From positions 1 through 40,110 of the forward strand of contig CAZZKG010000031.1 of NCBI GenBank assembly GCA_964654825.1: a stretch of 40,110 bases of DNA, read 5' to 3'. Shown piece after piece: positions 8,152 to 16,840 of the stretch. Both the position numbers and the translations under genes were made by a program. The first letter of the stretch is position 1; the number at the start of each line of letters is the position of its first letter. The notes beneath the pieces were generated by a model. That model was given only the letters and a program-made list of their open reading frames with translations, was not told the DNA's origin and searched no databases. This DNA is from CAZZKG01 sp964654825 (lineage in GTDB: Bacteria; Gemmatimonadota; CAZMKB01).

Positions 8152-8940
8152 ATGAAGTATGGGTACTACACAGGGTGCAGCGTCACAACGATTGAACAGG
8201 AGCTCGACATTTCCCTCAGGGGTATTCTAGGGCGTATGTCCGTGAATCTCGAAGTGTTCGAGAATTCGGGGTGCTGCGGGACAATCGTCGAGGGAAGCAC
8301 GCCGGTTGATCCGGCACGGGAAATGCTCCTCAATGAGATCATACGCCTAACCCGGGGACTGGATGCCCTCATCGTACCGTGCCCCAACTGTTACCGGACA
8401 ATTCGATCCGTTCTGGTCGGCTCCGGAGAGGAGCTGCCTCGTGTTCTCCATCCACTCGAATTCCTGACGGGAGAAACCACACTTGACATGATGCAGTCGA
8501 TGCGGACCAGGTCGTTCAATGACCTCAAAGTCTCGGCATACTACGGCTGTGTATTCAAGCCCATGTGCGAGGAAGAAGAGGGTCGTGAAGTACCGCGATA
8601 CATGGAGAAGATCTTTGATGCTCTTGGTCTGGAGACCATCTGGTTCCCGGAATCCGATGAGTGCTGTGGGGGTCACCAGCACATGGATTCGATTGATGCA
8701 TGGGGACCGGTGAGTAAGAGGATTGTCGATGCGGCATCGCGCTGGGGTGCTGATGTTATTGCCGTCGCCTGTCCTCAGTGCCACAGTCTCCTCGAAGGAA
8801 GCATGCAGAGTGACAGGATAGTCGGAGAGGATGAGGTTGTCGTGTTGTATTACTCTCAGATTGCCGGTTACATACTCGGCCTGGATAGACAGTCTCTGTT
8901 TCCGTCGGGAGAGAACAATCCCCTGGTCAACCGGATGTGA
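8152..8940 (+). CDS. HdrB-like heterodisulfide reductase subunit B (CCG domain) protein
   Basis: A 262-residue protein with the two cysteine-rich CCG domains of HdrB. The N-terminal half opens MKYGYYTGCS and carries GCCG (about 41-44) and CPNC (about 80-83). The C-terminal half has YYGCVFKPMC, ECCGGH and CPQC. In HdrB these cysteines bind non-cubane iron-sulfur clusters that reduce heterodisulfides; HdrB homologues occur in many non-methanogens within electron-bifurcating or sulfur-redox complexes. No HdrA or HdrC lies next to it, so the partner is unknown. I start at the ATG at 8152; the purine-rich ribosome-like site (AGGAGCAGGGGG) is unusually far upstream (about 20 nt). It lies 61 nt downstream of the seleno-thioredoxin gene, perhaps co-transcribed. 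Its stop codon abuts the stop of the convergent radical SAM gene without a spare base. Confidence 0.85.
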   Translation: MKYGYYTGCSVTTIEQELDISLRGILGRMSVNLEVFENSGCCGTIVEGSTPVDPAREMLLNEIIRLTRGLDALIVPCPNCYRTIRSVLVGSGEELPRVLHPLEFLTGETTLDMMQSMRTRSFNDLKVSAYYGCVFKPMCEEEEGREVPRYMEKIFDALGLETIWFPESDECCGGHQHMDSIDAWGPVSKRIVDAASRWGADVIAVACPQCHSLLEGSMQSDRIVGEDEVVVLYYSQIAGYILGLDRQSLFPSGENNPLVNRM

Positions 8941-10014
8941 TCATCCGGAACTCCCCTTTTTCACGTCACCATCCGAATCACCGATTGTGAAGCGAAACGG
9001 CTTCACGTATGAGAGATCACACTGGCGGCAGAGCTCGAATTCTCTCTTGATGATGTTCGCTCTGAATTTACGGTACCGGTCGCTGTTCCAGACCTTGAGA
9101 AATCCTCCATCCTCGAAGGCGTTTCCGACGACCATCCTGCCATCGAAATCGAAGCAGCAGATCGTGACATCACCATTGTAGAGAACAACCGACTGGAATG
9201 CCCAGACGCAGATGGTGGGTTTTCTTTCGAGGATTTTGTTTCCCACCAGCCTGTACTGGCGAAACTGCGAGTGCTCGGGCAGATATCGTGAAATCAGGTC
9301 GCTCTTGTCCATTTCGAAGAAATCATTGATAATGACAGGGGTGAGAGCCACCTCATCGACTCCGTATTCTTTTGCCAGCTCCATGATGCCGTCGATCTCG
9401 TGTTCGTTGTCCTTCATCACGACGAACTGGAGCACGATGTTGGGTTTGTTCAACCCGAGCCGCCTTTTCCCCTCAGCGAGTTTCCGGAGATTGGCCTTCA
9501 CCGTGGAGAGATCCGCACCACGACGGTACTTCGAATACGTTTCATCGGAAAGCCCATCCAGGGCGAAGAGCACTTCCGTCGGGCCGGCATCCAGGATCTC
9601 GTCCATTTTGTCAATGGTGCCGTTGGTGCCCATTGTAACGGAAATCCCTGCCGCCTCGGCATAGGCGATCATTTCCCCGATGTGCGGGTGTAGAAGGGTC
9701 TCGCCGGCGAAGTTCATGACGATCTCCTTCATGAAACCGGAAACCTCATCGATCAAACCCCTGAATCGCTCAGGCTCCATAAAACCCCTTTTCCTCTTCA
9801 TCACTTTTGACCCGACAGGACAAAGAGGGCACGCGATATTGCAGGTGTTCGTCGGTTCGACCATGATGAAACAGGGGAGCCGCTTCTCGTACGGAAGGCG
9901 GGCAAGCCCGGCGAGGAGCGGCGTCTTGAGAAAAGACGGCACGTACTCGAAAGCCAGGTTTATCCCGAGATAGGTGTTTTTCCGCAGATTGTTCTTCAGG
10001 TCCTTTATGCCCAC
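8941..10014 (-). CDS. Radical SAM/SPASM domain protein
   Basis: A 357-residue radical S-adenosylmethionine enzyme. The [4Fe-4S] motif is C58-x3-C62-x2-C65 in TNTCNIACPLCPVG. The following TIM-barrel strands include MNFAGETLLHPHIGEM and TMGTNGT. The C-terminus has a SPASM-type cluster region (CVWAFQSVVLYNGDVTICCF ... LCRQCDLS), which usually binds an auxiliary iron-sulfur cluster. Members modify peptides or act on varied substrates; no precursor peptide or partner is visible nearby, so the substrate is unknown. The hydrophobic N-terminal stretch LGINLAFEYVPSFLKTPLLA could be membrane-associated. The start is GTG at 10014, supported by GAGGAG about 10 nt upstream. It converges on the HdrB-like gene with the two stop codons forming TGATCA. 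Confidence 0.85.
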   Translation of the reverse strand: MGIKDLKNNLRKNTYLGINLAFEYVPSFLKTPLLAGLARLPYEKRLPCFIMVEPTNTCNIACPLCPVGSKVMKRKRGFMEPERFRGLIDEVSGFMKEIVMNFAGETLLHPHIGEMIAYAEAAGISVTMGTNGTIDKMDEILDAGPTEVLFALDGLSDETYSKYRRGADLSTVKANLRKLAEGKRRLGLNKPNIVLQFVVMKDNEHEIDGIMELAKEYGVDEVALTPVIINDFFEMDKSDLISRYLPEHSQFRQYRLVGNKILERKPTICVWAFQSVVLYNGDVTICCFDFDGRMVVGNAFEDGGFLKVWNSDRYRKFRANIIKREFELCRQCDLSYVKPFRFTIGDSDGDVKKGSSG

Positions 10015-10132
10015 AGGTTAATTCTCCTCAACCGGGACAGAGCTGCAAACTCCACACCAATAGGGAGAATATAGAAACTCCCACACCTTTTATCAAGAAA
10101 AGCGGAAGAAAGCTCCCTGTCCTGGGAGGTGA

Positions 10133-10161
10133 TTGACAACCGTACCCGGCTCTTGTATTAT
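10133..10161 (+). promoter_or_regulatory. Sigma-70 promoter of era
   Basis: TTGACA (10133-10138), 17 bp, TATTAT (10156-10161). Near-perfect; the leader to the ATG at 10224 is about 55 nt. Confidence 0.8.
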
Positions 10162-10223
10162 CCTCATGAAGAACAATCGATGAGTGTGCCCGGGATGATG
10201 AAACCTCCCTCGAGAGGGGCAGA

Positions 10224-11117
10224 ATGACTCACCGCGCAGGATACGTGGCTATCTGCGGCCAGACGAATGTCGGTAAATCGACTCTCCTCAATGAACTCGT
10301 GGGGGAGAAACTTGCCATCGTGTCAAAGAAGCCGCAGACGACCAGAACCCGGATTTCCGCGATAAAGAACCTCCCCGGCGCCCAGCTGGTTTTCCTCGAC
10401 AGCCCGGGACTCCACGCGGGACATTCCTCCCTCGACAGGTTCATGCTCGAACAGGCGAAGAGAGTCCTGTTCGAATCTCAGGTCATACTGCTCATGGTAG
10501 ATGCCAGAAACACGGCTGAGTCTGAGTGGAAATTTCTGGGGACCTACGCCGGGGACCTCGAGGCGCCGATCATTCTGCTGATCAATAAAATCGATCTCCT
10601 GCCGTCTCCGGATGCACTTCTCCCCCTGATCGAGAACTATACACGATTACGGGAATTCACCGACGTGATCCCGATTTGTGCTCTAAGTGCCGACGGGATA
10701 GACATCGTGCTCCAGAAAGCCATTTCGCATCTGCCGGAATCCCCGCCTCTCTTCCCGGCTCATGTCGTCACCCAGATACCGGAGGAGACACTCGCCGCCG
10801 AGATCGTTCGCGAGAAGATCTACCAGAATCTTTTCCAGGAGATCCCTTATTCGGTTGCCGTTGTCGTTGAACAGTTTCAGGAGAAGCAGGACAGGCAGAT
10901 CCTTGCCATCGAAGCTGTCATTTACGTCGAGCGGGAATCACAGAAGGCAATCGTCATAGGGAAGAAGGGCCTCATGCTCAAAGAAATCGGGACGAAAGCC
11001 CGACTGGAACTCGAATCCTTCTTCGGGATCAAGGTCTATCTCAACCTCTGGGTGAAGGTGGAGAAAAACTGGAGCAAGCGGGTCAAAGCTCTTCAGAAAC
11101 TCGGCTTCTACCGATAG
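10224..11117 (+). CDS. era: GTPase Era
   Basis: A 297-residue essential GTPase that binds 16S rRNA during small-subunit assembly. G1 is GQTNVGKST (12-20), followed by the switch region with KPQTTRTRISA. G3 is DSPGLH and G4 is NKID. The C-terminal KH RNA-binding domain (about 200-297) shows VIGKKGLMLKEIGTKARLEL and LWVKVEKNWSKR. The length matches the family (about 300). In many bacteria era lies with rnc or ybeY; here it is alone, with its own strong promoter, and is convergent with the anti-sigma gene. Confidence 0.96.
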   Translation: MTHRAGYVAICGQTNVGKSTLLNELVGEKLAIVSKKPQTTRTRISAIKNLPGAQLVFLDSPGLHAGHSSLDRFMLEQAKRVLFESQVILLMVDARNTAESEWKFLGTYAGDLEAPIILLINKIDLLPSPDALLPLIENYTRLREFTDVIPICALSADGIDIVLQKAISHLPESPPLFPAHVVTQIPEETLAAEIVREKIYQNLFQEIPYSVAVVVEQFQEKQDRQILAIEAVIYVERESQKAIVIGKKGLMLKEIGTKARLELESFFGIKVYLNLWVKVEKNWSKRVKALQKLGFYR

Positions 11118-11183
11118 AAAATCGTACCTCTGGCCGGATTGGTGGCGGACTGGACAGATCGGGTGGGGGAGAAATCAGGGGGA

Positions 11184-12083
11184 TCAGTCGATCCTCAGAT
11201 TCACGACTTTTCCACTTCTCACTACGCGCATACCCCGGGCCTTCTGCTGATCATCCAGGACCTGTCTGACCATGCTCCTGGCCTGCTTGATCGGCTGCTC
11301 GTCGAGGGAGATGATGACATCACCCTTCCTGAGTCCTGCTACGAACGCCTTGCTCATAAATTCAACGTCGACCACCAGGAGGCCATCTTCTGATTTCGTG
11401 AGCCTGGAGAGAGGCCTCTCCATGCGAGCGGGAATGGCAGCGAAGCCCATCGATGTCTCGATGAGCGGTGTTGCGGGCGATGTGTGCCTGTTGCCGGGTG
11501 AGAAACTCGGATCCTCTGACACAAATGTCGCGAAGGCGGGATCCTCGACGGATACCGGAACATTTCCGATGGAACTTCGAAACGGGGTGAGCCGGTCACC
11601 GATGTAATCATCGACGAAATCCTCGAGGAAGCGTGCCAGCTCGAACGCCTCGTCCCTGCCTGCACTCGAGCGTCCTGCCTCGGCTGTGGAAGTGAAAGAC
11701 GATTGAACCGCAGCACTCTGCAGGGTAGTTTGTCGATCGGGAGTATGTGTGCTGAAGAGATAAATGAAACCAGCGAAAGCTATTCCGGCGGAAAGAACCG
11801 GGGACAGTGTTCCGGTGAGAGACCTTAACCACGGCCGGGATCTTTCGAGCCGTTCGTTTTCTTCGATATCGTAGATACTGTGTTCGAGCCGGCCGTAGAA
11901 GTCATCAGGAAGCTTGATCTGAGGGAGGGAACGATACTCGCGGACGCCGTCTGCGAGCGTCCTGTGGTATGCGTTACAGCGTGCGCAGTTTGTGATGTGG
12001 GATTCTAACTCCGAGCGTCTTTCTTCTGATAATTTTCCGTCAAGATAATCGGAGAAGTCACGGTAGACTTCCTTGCAGTTCAT
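11184..12083 (-). CDS. Zinc-finger anti-sigma factor with C-terminal PDZ domain
   Basis: A 299-residue, probably membrane-spanning, anti-sigma factor. The N-terminus has a zf-HC2 (ZAS-like) motif: C3, H29, C33 and C36 in ESHITNCARCNAYH. A hydrophobic segment (TLSPVLSAGIAFAGFIYLF, about 91-109) would span the inner membrane. The periplasmic part includes a low-complexity linker and, at about 235-299, a PDZ-like domain (FVAGLRKGDVIISLDEQPIK ... RVVRSGKVVNLRID). It lies 84 nt downstream of an ECF sigma factor, the usual sigma/anti-sigma order. Anti-sigma factors with their own extracytoplasmic PDZ are uncommon; in the RpoE system PDZ domains belong to the proteases. Its PDZ might sense misfolded C-termini directly. 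That role is inference. Confidence 0.8.
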   Translation of the reverse strand: MNCKEVYRDFSDYLDGKLSEERRSELESHITNCARCNAYHRTLADGVREYRSLPQIKLPDDFYGRLEHSIYDIEENERLERSRPWLRSLTGTLSPVLSAGIAFAGFIYLFSTHTPDRQTTLQSAAVQSSFTSTAEAGRSSAGRDEAFELARFLEDFVDDYIGDRLTPFRSSIGNVPVSVEDPAFATFVSEDPSFSPGNRHTSPATPLIETSMGFAAIPARMERPLSRLTKSEDGLLVVDVEFMSKAFVAGLRKGDVIISLDEQPIKQARSMVRQVLDDQQKARGMRVVRSGKVVNLRID

Positions 12084-12167
12084 AAGCTGGCTCCTACAAC
12101 GTTCTTTTAAATATTATCCCCCGTGTATCATTGCCTCGTGACAACCTTACCTTACACTTCCAGGCGA

Positions 12168-12827
12168 TTACTGTTCCCCTTGTTCCTCGACAGGTTCAAA
12201 ATTGTCTATTTCGAGCATGGGCGCTATGATGGTGGCGAAGTTGTTCCGTGCCCTGTTGAGTCTCGACTTCACCGTGCCGAGAGAACATTTGGTGATGTCT
12301 GCGATCTCTTCGTAGCTCTTCCCTTCCGTCTCACGGAGCACGAACACGACCCTGTGATGAGCAGGGAGCCGCTCGATCGCCTTCTCCACCAGCTCCTTGA
12401 GATGCCGTTTCATGTAGAGATCGTCGGGACGCGTGGCATGATCGATGAATTCGAGAGGCTTGTGGTCGTCCTCCCAGTCTTTCACGATCTGCTGGAAGAG
12501 GATGATGGGATTTCGTGTCCGGTTGCGGAGCTCGTTCTTCGCGAGATTTGAAGCAATTGTATAGACCCAGGTAGAGAACTTCTTATCCGGGTCGAATCTC
12601 TTGAGGTGCTTGTAGACCCGGATGAAGGTCTCCTGGACGAGGTCTTCAGATCGTTCGCGGTCGCCGATGAGACGGTAGATAAAATTCAACAGCCTCTGGT
12701 CGTACCGACCGACGAGTTCCCTGAACCTGGACCGTTCTCCGTCCAGGAAGAGCTGGATGAGCTCTTCATCGGTCAGGAATCCCGCGGGCTCGATCTTCCC
12801 CTTTATTTCGAGCTTCCTCTCTTCCAT
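12168..12827 (-). CDS. ECF-type RNA polymerase sigma factor
   Basis: A 219-residue sigma-70-family factor of ECF (RpoE-like) type. Region 2 (about 25-100) contains FRELVGRYDQRLLNFIYRLI, RSEDLVQETFIRVYKHL and the DNA-melting FSTWVYTIASNLAKNELRNR. Region 4 (about 140-195) contains LPAHHRVVFVLRETEGKSYE and the helix-turn-helix IADITKCSLGTVKSRLNRAR. The start at 12827 is chosen for GGGAG 6 nt upstream. It is followed by its presumed anti-sigma factor. The promoter at 12849-12877 combines a TATAAT -10 with a GGAACT -35, the hexamer typical of ECF promoters, so autoregulation is possible. Confidence 0.92.
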   Translation of the reverse strand: MEERKLEIKGKIEPAGFLTDEELIQLFLDGERSRFRELVGRYDQRLLNFIYRLIGDRERSEDLVQETFIRVYKHLKRFDPDKKFSTWVYTIASNLAKNELRNRTRNPIILFQQIVKDWEDDHKPLEFIDHATRPDDLYMKRHLKELVEKAIERLPAHHRVVFVLRETEGKSYEEIADITKCSLGTVKSRLNRARNNFATIIAPMLEIDNFEPVEEQGEQ

Positions 12828-12848
12828 AAATACTCCCGGTTTTAACAC

Positions 12849-12877
12849 ATTATACCGGGCTCAGGCGGAATAGTTCC
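12849..12877 (-). promoter_or_regulatory. Promoter of the ECF sigma gene, ECF-like -35
   Basis: On the minus strand: GGAACT (12877-12872), 17 bp, TATAAT (12854-12849), about 20 nt before the start at 12827. The -10 is perfect sigma-70 consensus. The -35 is poor for sigma-70 but matches the GGAAC core of RpoE-type promoters, which suggests dual or self-directed recognition. Confidence 0.5.
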
Positions 12878-12961
12878 CTGTTGTGGAACATTTTTTCTCT
12901 ATTGATAAAGTAAGCAAATTCCCTGCCAGGAGCAAATTTTTCCATTCCTGATTCTTCACGG

Positions 12962-15061
12962 ATGGAACCTGCCCCGGAGCTCCGAGATCACTGCGCTTCT
13001 CTCCATCTGGATCCCGACATACGACGTAACGCGCACCCGGGCTCACCAGGTCGATATGATCCGTGTACCATATCCCGTGACAACTGCGGGGAGATTACGC
13101 CGAATCCGAACTCGGTCTTCATCGCCGACGGGGCATTCGACAGCACCGACAGCACGCTTTTCTTCGTAGATGTCCCCTCCGGAGCGGACGGCGTGTTCCA
13201 GATGGATCCCTACACGTGCGAGGTCATATCCGGGACTTACTACAGCGTCAACAACGGACTGTCTCAACGAGGAGTCGGCTACGATCCGGAATTTCACAGG
13301 ATCTGGGTGGGGAGCTGGAACGATTTCTACCTGAACCAGCACGAGGCGCAGCCGCCGTATGATCAGGTCTCGGCCAACTACGTAGGGCTCGCCATCGCAT
13401 CGATCGCAGTCGATGAAGTCGATGATTACCTCTTCATCGGGACGAACAGCTATCCCGATTACCTTTACTGCTATGACATCACGGGCGGCACGCTCGAGGA
13501 GCTGCTGGGTTCGTGGCAGGTGCCCTGGCAGTCCGGCACAAACGGCTACGACATGGCCGGCATGTGTTACGATGACGACAGCGGCCGGCTGGTCCTGGTC
13601 AACCAGAGGACGATCTCCGGGGAGATGGAAGCTTTTGACTTCAGTCTGGAAGACGGTCTCGCCGGGGCAGGTTACTGCGATTTAGACTACACCACGTATG
13701 CCTGGGGTATGGCCCTGGTCGAGGACGGTGATCCCGCCCCGGGTTCGTACTACACCTATAATCCGGACATCACGGGATTCTCGCCACCGTTCGAGGTTGA
13801 TGAATACGGGATCCCGCGTGTGTACCCGCCGTATGATCTTTATTGCATTGTCAGCGGGTATTGGGAGGTTCATCTCGAATGGACTAATGCAGAGGAGTAT
13901 GACGAAGTACACATATACAGGGATGGGGATCTCATCGGAGTACTGCCGGGTGATGCTGTCGAGTATCTCGATGAATATGTCCACCCGGGATTCCATAGGT
14001 ACGGAGTTGCTGGAATGATCGGAATAGAGGAAAGCGGCCAGGTCCGGTGTGATGTGCTGATGGGTTCTCATGACCCATGCTTCGACTTCAACGCCACAGA
14101 CGGTGCCTGGACAGCCGGTGGGTACGCTGATTGGCAGTGGGGTACCCCCAGCTACGTCATCGACGGAAATGCCTGGGAGACGAATATCGGTACGAACTAT
14201 TTCAACAATGCATGTGGATGGCTCGATTCGCCCGTCATTAAGCTGGGTTCCGATGGCGGCTGGCTTTCTTTTGATACATACGACCATGTCGATTGCGGCT
14301 ATGACGGATGGAACGTTCAGCTTTCCACCGACGGCGGATACTCGTGGACGGTAATCCTTCCCATATTTGGATATGATCAGGGTGTACCATCGGGTGAATG
14401 CACAGAGGGGCTCGGCGGTGACACCAACTGCGGAGATGATGAAGTTGAGGTGTGGGACTTCGATCTCACCGGCTATCCTCGCGAAGAGGTTGCAATCAGA
14501 TTCCTTTTCGAGTCGGATCCGAGCGTCGCGTACACCGGTCTCGTTGTCGACAATGTGTGTCTGTACGGAGGGTCCCTGCCGTGGCTGATCGTGCGGTGTC
14601 GACTCCTCAATCCCGATATGGATGGGGATGGAACAGGGGATGTTCACATCGGAGATTACCTGTACTACAGCGCGACGTTTAAAAATCAGATAGGCGCTCC
14701 TCTGGATTATGGAGCGCGGCACTCTTTCTTTGCCGGCCAGAGCTGCCAGGATCCGGATAGCGCCGCAGTTCAATTAGGACCCGAGTGTAAAGGTACCCTG
14801 GAGGCATACGGTGAGATAACTCACTACTTCAGAGTGCGGGTACCCGATGACAATCGACTCCTCGAGTTCAATCCGTTCTGTGTCGAAGTCTCGGCATGGG
14901 AATGTGACGGTGATGAGCCCCTGAATGAAAGTGGAAGCTGCTGCTTCGACGTGACGCTGCTCCCCGCCTGGGAACCGCCGCCGGTTCCCGAGCCGCTCGA
15001 CGGATTCGTGGTCGAGGAGATCGACGCTCTTCCGGTCAATCTCCGGCCTTCATCGCCCTGA
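12962..15061 (+). CDS. Large multidomain beta protein without visible export signal
   Basis: A 699-residue protein of unknown function. About 45-265 looks like a beta-propeller (VFIADGAFDSTDSTLFFVDV, VAVDEVDDYLFIGTNS-like blades). About 280-360 is a fibronectin/Ig-like unit (VHLEWTNAEEYDEVHIYRDG). About 370-540 is a MAM/jelly-roll-like segment (ETNIGTNYFNNACGWLDSPV, then VQLSTDGGYSWT and FLFESDPSVAYTGLVVDNV). The rest is an all-beta tail. It resembles the exported proteins of this genome, but the ATG has no ribosome site and no signal peptide, and the C-terminus has no sorting domain. From about 12963 to 13060 another frame shows a stronger third-position GC preference than this one, so the true 5' end may be lost or frameshifted. 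The 3' end overlaps the convergent etfA stop by 26 bp. Possibly a decaying gene; start uncertain. Confidence 0.65.
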   Translation: MEPAPELRDHCASLHLDPDIRRNAHPGSPGRYDPCTISRDNCGEITPNPNSVFIADGAFDSTDSTLFFVDVPSGADGVFQMDPYTCEVISGTYYSVNNGLSQRGVGYDPEFHRIWVGSWNDFYLNQHEAQPPYDQVSANYVGLAIASIAVDEVDDYLFIGTNSYPDYLYCYDITGGTLEELLGSWQVPWQSGTNGYDMAGMCYDDDSGRLVLVNQRTISGEMEAFDFSLEDGLAGAGYCDLDYTTYAWGMALVEDGDPAPGSYYTYNPDITGFSPPFEVDEYGIPRVYPPYDLYCIVSGYWEVHLEWTNAEEYDEVHIYRDGDLIGVLPGDAVEYLDEYVHPGFHRYGVAGMIGIEESGQVRCDVLMGSHDPCFDFNATDGAWTAGGYADWQWGTPSYVIDGNAWETNIGTNYFNNACGWLDSPVIKLGSDGGWLSFDTYDHVDCGYDGWNVQLSTDGGYSWTVILPIFGYDQGVPSGECTEGLGGDTNCGDDEVEVWDFDLTGYPREEVAIRFLFESDPSVAYTGLVVDNVCLYGGSLPWLIVRCRLLNPDMDGDGTGDVHIGDYLYYSATFKNQIGAPLDYGARHSFFAGQSCQDPDSAAVQLGPECKGTLEAYGEITHYFRVRVPDDNRLLEFNPFCVEVSAWECDGDEPLNESGSCCFDVTLLPAWEPPPVPEPLDGFVVEEIDALPVNLRPSSP

Positions 15062-16025
15062 CCTTCTCGGTAAGCACAGGTATGATCTCGAGCGCATCAC
15101 CCACGATCCCGTAATCGGCCAGCTTGAAGATCGGAGCTTCTTCGTCCTTGTTGATGGCGACGATCACCTTCGATGAACGCATTCCGGCGATGTGCTGGAT
15201 CGCGCCGGATATGCCGCACGCGATGTAGAGCGTCGGCGATACGGTCTTCCCCGTCTGGCCGACCTGCTCGCTGTGCGGCCGCCAGTCAGCATCGACGACA
15301 GCGCGTGAGGCCCCGACGACACCGCCCACGGCCTCGGCGAGATCCTCGATCATGGTGAAGTTCTCGGCGGCTTTCATGCCTCGACCGCCCGAGACTATGA
15401 TGTCGGCCTCGGTCAGGTCTATAGCCGCGCCTCCAGACTGGGTGACTTCGGTCACCCGGTACTTAGTCGCTCCTGCGTCGAGTGAGACCTCGAGAGGACC
15501 GACTTCACAGGTCAGGCCGGCATCGGGCTCTCCAGGCGTGAACGCTTTCGGCCTGATGGTCGCGACACCCGGGGTGCACGTGACGTTCGCGTTGAGAAAC
15601 GCCTTACCGGCGTAGATCGGTCGCTTGATCCTGAGCATCCCTTCTTCCCATGAGAGGCCGACACAGTCTGAAACCAGGCTCACGCCGAGCCGGGCCGTCA
15701 ATCTGGGGGCGAGGTCCTTCCCCATCGAGGTCGCTCCGAAGAGGACGACAGCGGGATCGGTAGTTTTCACAGCCGCTTCGAGCGCCTGCACCAGGAGCTC
15801 CGGGGCGTAGTTCGCCAAATCGTCGCTCTCCACGGTGAGCACTTTCTCGGCTCCGTAGTGAGCGAGTTTCGCTGGATCACCGCCTCCCGGAGGGCCGCCC
15901 ATGACGGCGACACACTTCCCCCCCGTAGCGGAAGAGAGTGCCCGGCCCGCCATGAGACACTCGAAGGCGATGGCCCTGAAGTCACCACCCTTCTGTTCGC
16001 AGTAAACAAGTACATCCTGTGCCAT
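15036..16025 (-). CDS. etfA: Electron transfer flavoprotein alpha subunit
   Basis: A 329-residue alpha subunit of electron-transfer flavoprotein, which with EtfB carries electrons between dehydrogenases and the quinone pool or bifurcating enzymes. The N-terminal ETF fold starts DVLVYCEQKGGDFRAIAFEC and has the LFGATSMGKDLAPRLTARLG segment. The C-terminal FAD-binding domain contains the signature run GASRAVVDADWRPHSEQVGQ, then GKTVSPTLYIACGISGAIQH and NKDEEAPIFKLADYGIVGD. The length is typical (about 310-340). It follows etfB by 46 nt on the same strand. No adjacent ETF dehydrogenase or ETF-quinone oxidoreductase is seen. Confidence 0.95.
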   Translation of the reverse strand: MAQDVLVYCEQKGGDFRAIAFECLMAGRALSSATGGKCVAVMGGPPGGGDPAKLAHYGAEKVLTVESDDLANYAPELLVQALEAAVKTTDPAVVLFGATSMGKDLAPRLTARLGVSLVSDCVGLSWEEGMLRIKRPIYAGKAFLNANVTCTPGVATIRPKAFTPGEPDAGLTCEVGPLEVSLDAGATKYRVTEVTQSGGAAIDLTEADIIVSGGRGMKAAENFTMIEDLAEAVGGVVGASRAVVDADWRPHSEQVGQTGKTVSPTLYIACGISGAIQHIAGMRSSKVIVAINKDEEAPIFKLADYGIVGDALEIIPVLTEKVRAMKAGD

Positions 16026-16071
16026 TTCTATCTACCTCCATGAATCGTTCGAGATGTCCGTATCTCGATAA

Positions 16072-16824
16072 TCAGAGAACCTTCGCTTCCTCACGCAGGA
16101 GCCGCAGAAGTTCATCAACGGCCTCCGTCCCTTCACCGACGATTTTCCCCTCGGCCCGTTCGGGCGGGTACTCGATGCCGATGACTTCGATCGCGGCATC
16201 ACGAAGAGGTATCTCTTTCTCGACGACCTCTTTCTTCTTCGCGGCCATAATTCCCTTGAGTGAGGCATACCTCGGGTCGTTCAGGCCCTTCTGTGTCGTG
16301 AGTACCGCCGGGAGCGGAAGAGTCACCACCTCTTCACCTCCTTCGACCTCACGGTGCACGGTGACGCTCTGCTCTTCGAGTGTGACTTTCACCACCACTG
16401 CGGCGGACGGCAGGCCCATGAGCTGTGCCACGAGTGTGCCGGTCTGGCCTTCGTCCCCGTCGACAGCCTGTTTTCCAAACAGCAGGAGGTCGAACGATTC
16501 ACCTTCGATCGCGTCCTTCAATGCCGTTGCGGTCACGAGAGGATCCTCAGGAAAAGCGGGTACTAGGACATGGATGGCCCGGTCGGCACCCATGGCGAGG
16601 GCGCTCCGGATGGTCTCCTTCGTCTCTTCCGGACCCAGCGAGACGATGACCACATCGCTATCACCCACACTTTCCTTTATCGAGAGCGCCTCCTCGACTG
16701 CGAATTCATCGTACGGGTTCATTACGAAGCTGAGATTGGATTTGTCTATCCCCTTCCCGTCATCCGTTATCTTGATGATGGATTCCGTGTCAGGAACTCT
16801 CTTCACGAAAACCGCGATCTTCAC
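16072..16824 (-). CDS. etfB: Electron transfer flavoprotein beta subunit
   Basis: A 250-residue beta subunit, partner of EtfA and binder of AMP or a second FAD. It opens with MKIAVFVKRVPDTESIIKIT, has MNPYDEFAVEEAL, the nucleotide-binding loop GKQAVDGDEGQTGTLVAQLM, and the family signature LTTQKGLNDPRYASLKGIMA followed by AKKKEV. The length fits the family (about 250-260). It lies between an unknown protein gene (17 nt upstream) and etfA, probably as one operon. Confidence 0.95.
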   Translation of the reverse strand: MKIAVFVKRVPDTESIIKITDDGKGIDKSNLSFVMNPYDEFAVEEALSIKESVGDSDVVIVSLGPEETKETIRSALAMGADRAIHVLVPAFPEDPLVTATALKDAIEGESFDLLLFGKQAVDGDEGQTGTLVAQLMGLPSAAVVVKVTLEEQSVTVHREVEGGEEVVTLPLPAVLTTQKGLNDPRYASLKGIMAAKKKEVVEKEIPLRDAAIEVIGIEYPPERAEGKIVGEGTEAVDELLRLLREEAKVL

Positions 16825-16840
16825 ATTGCCTCCTCTGTGT

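Noticed and set aside
13682..14773. A 363-codon minus-strand frame opposite the 12962-15061 gene
   Set aside because: Composition is shadow-like and no domain is recognisable; the plus-strand frame contains coherent beta-domain motifs.
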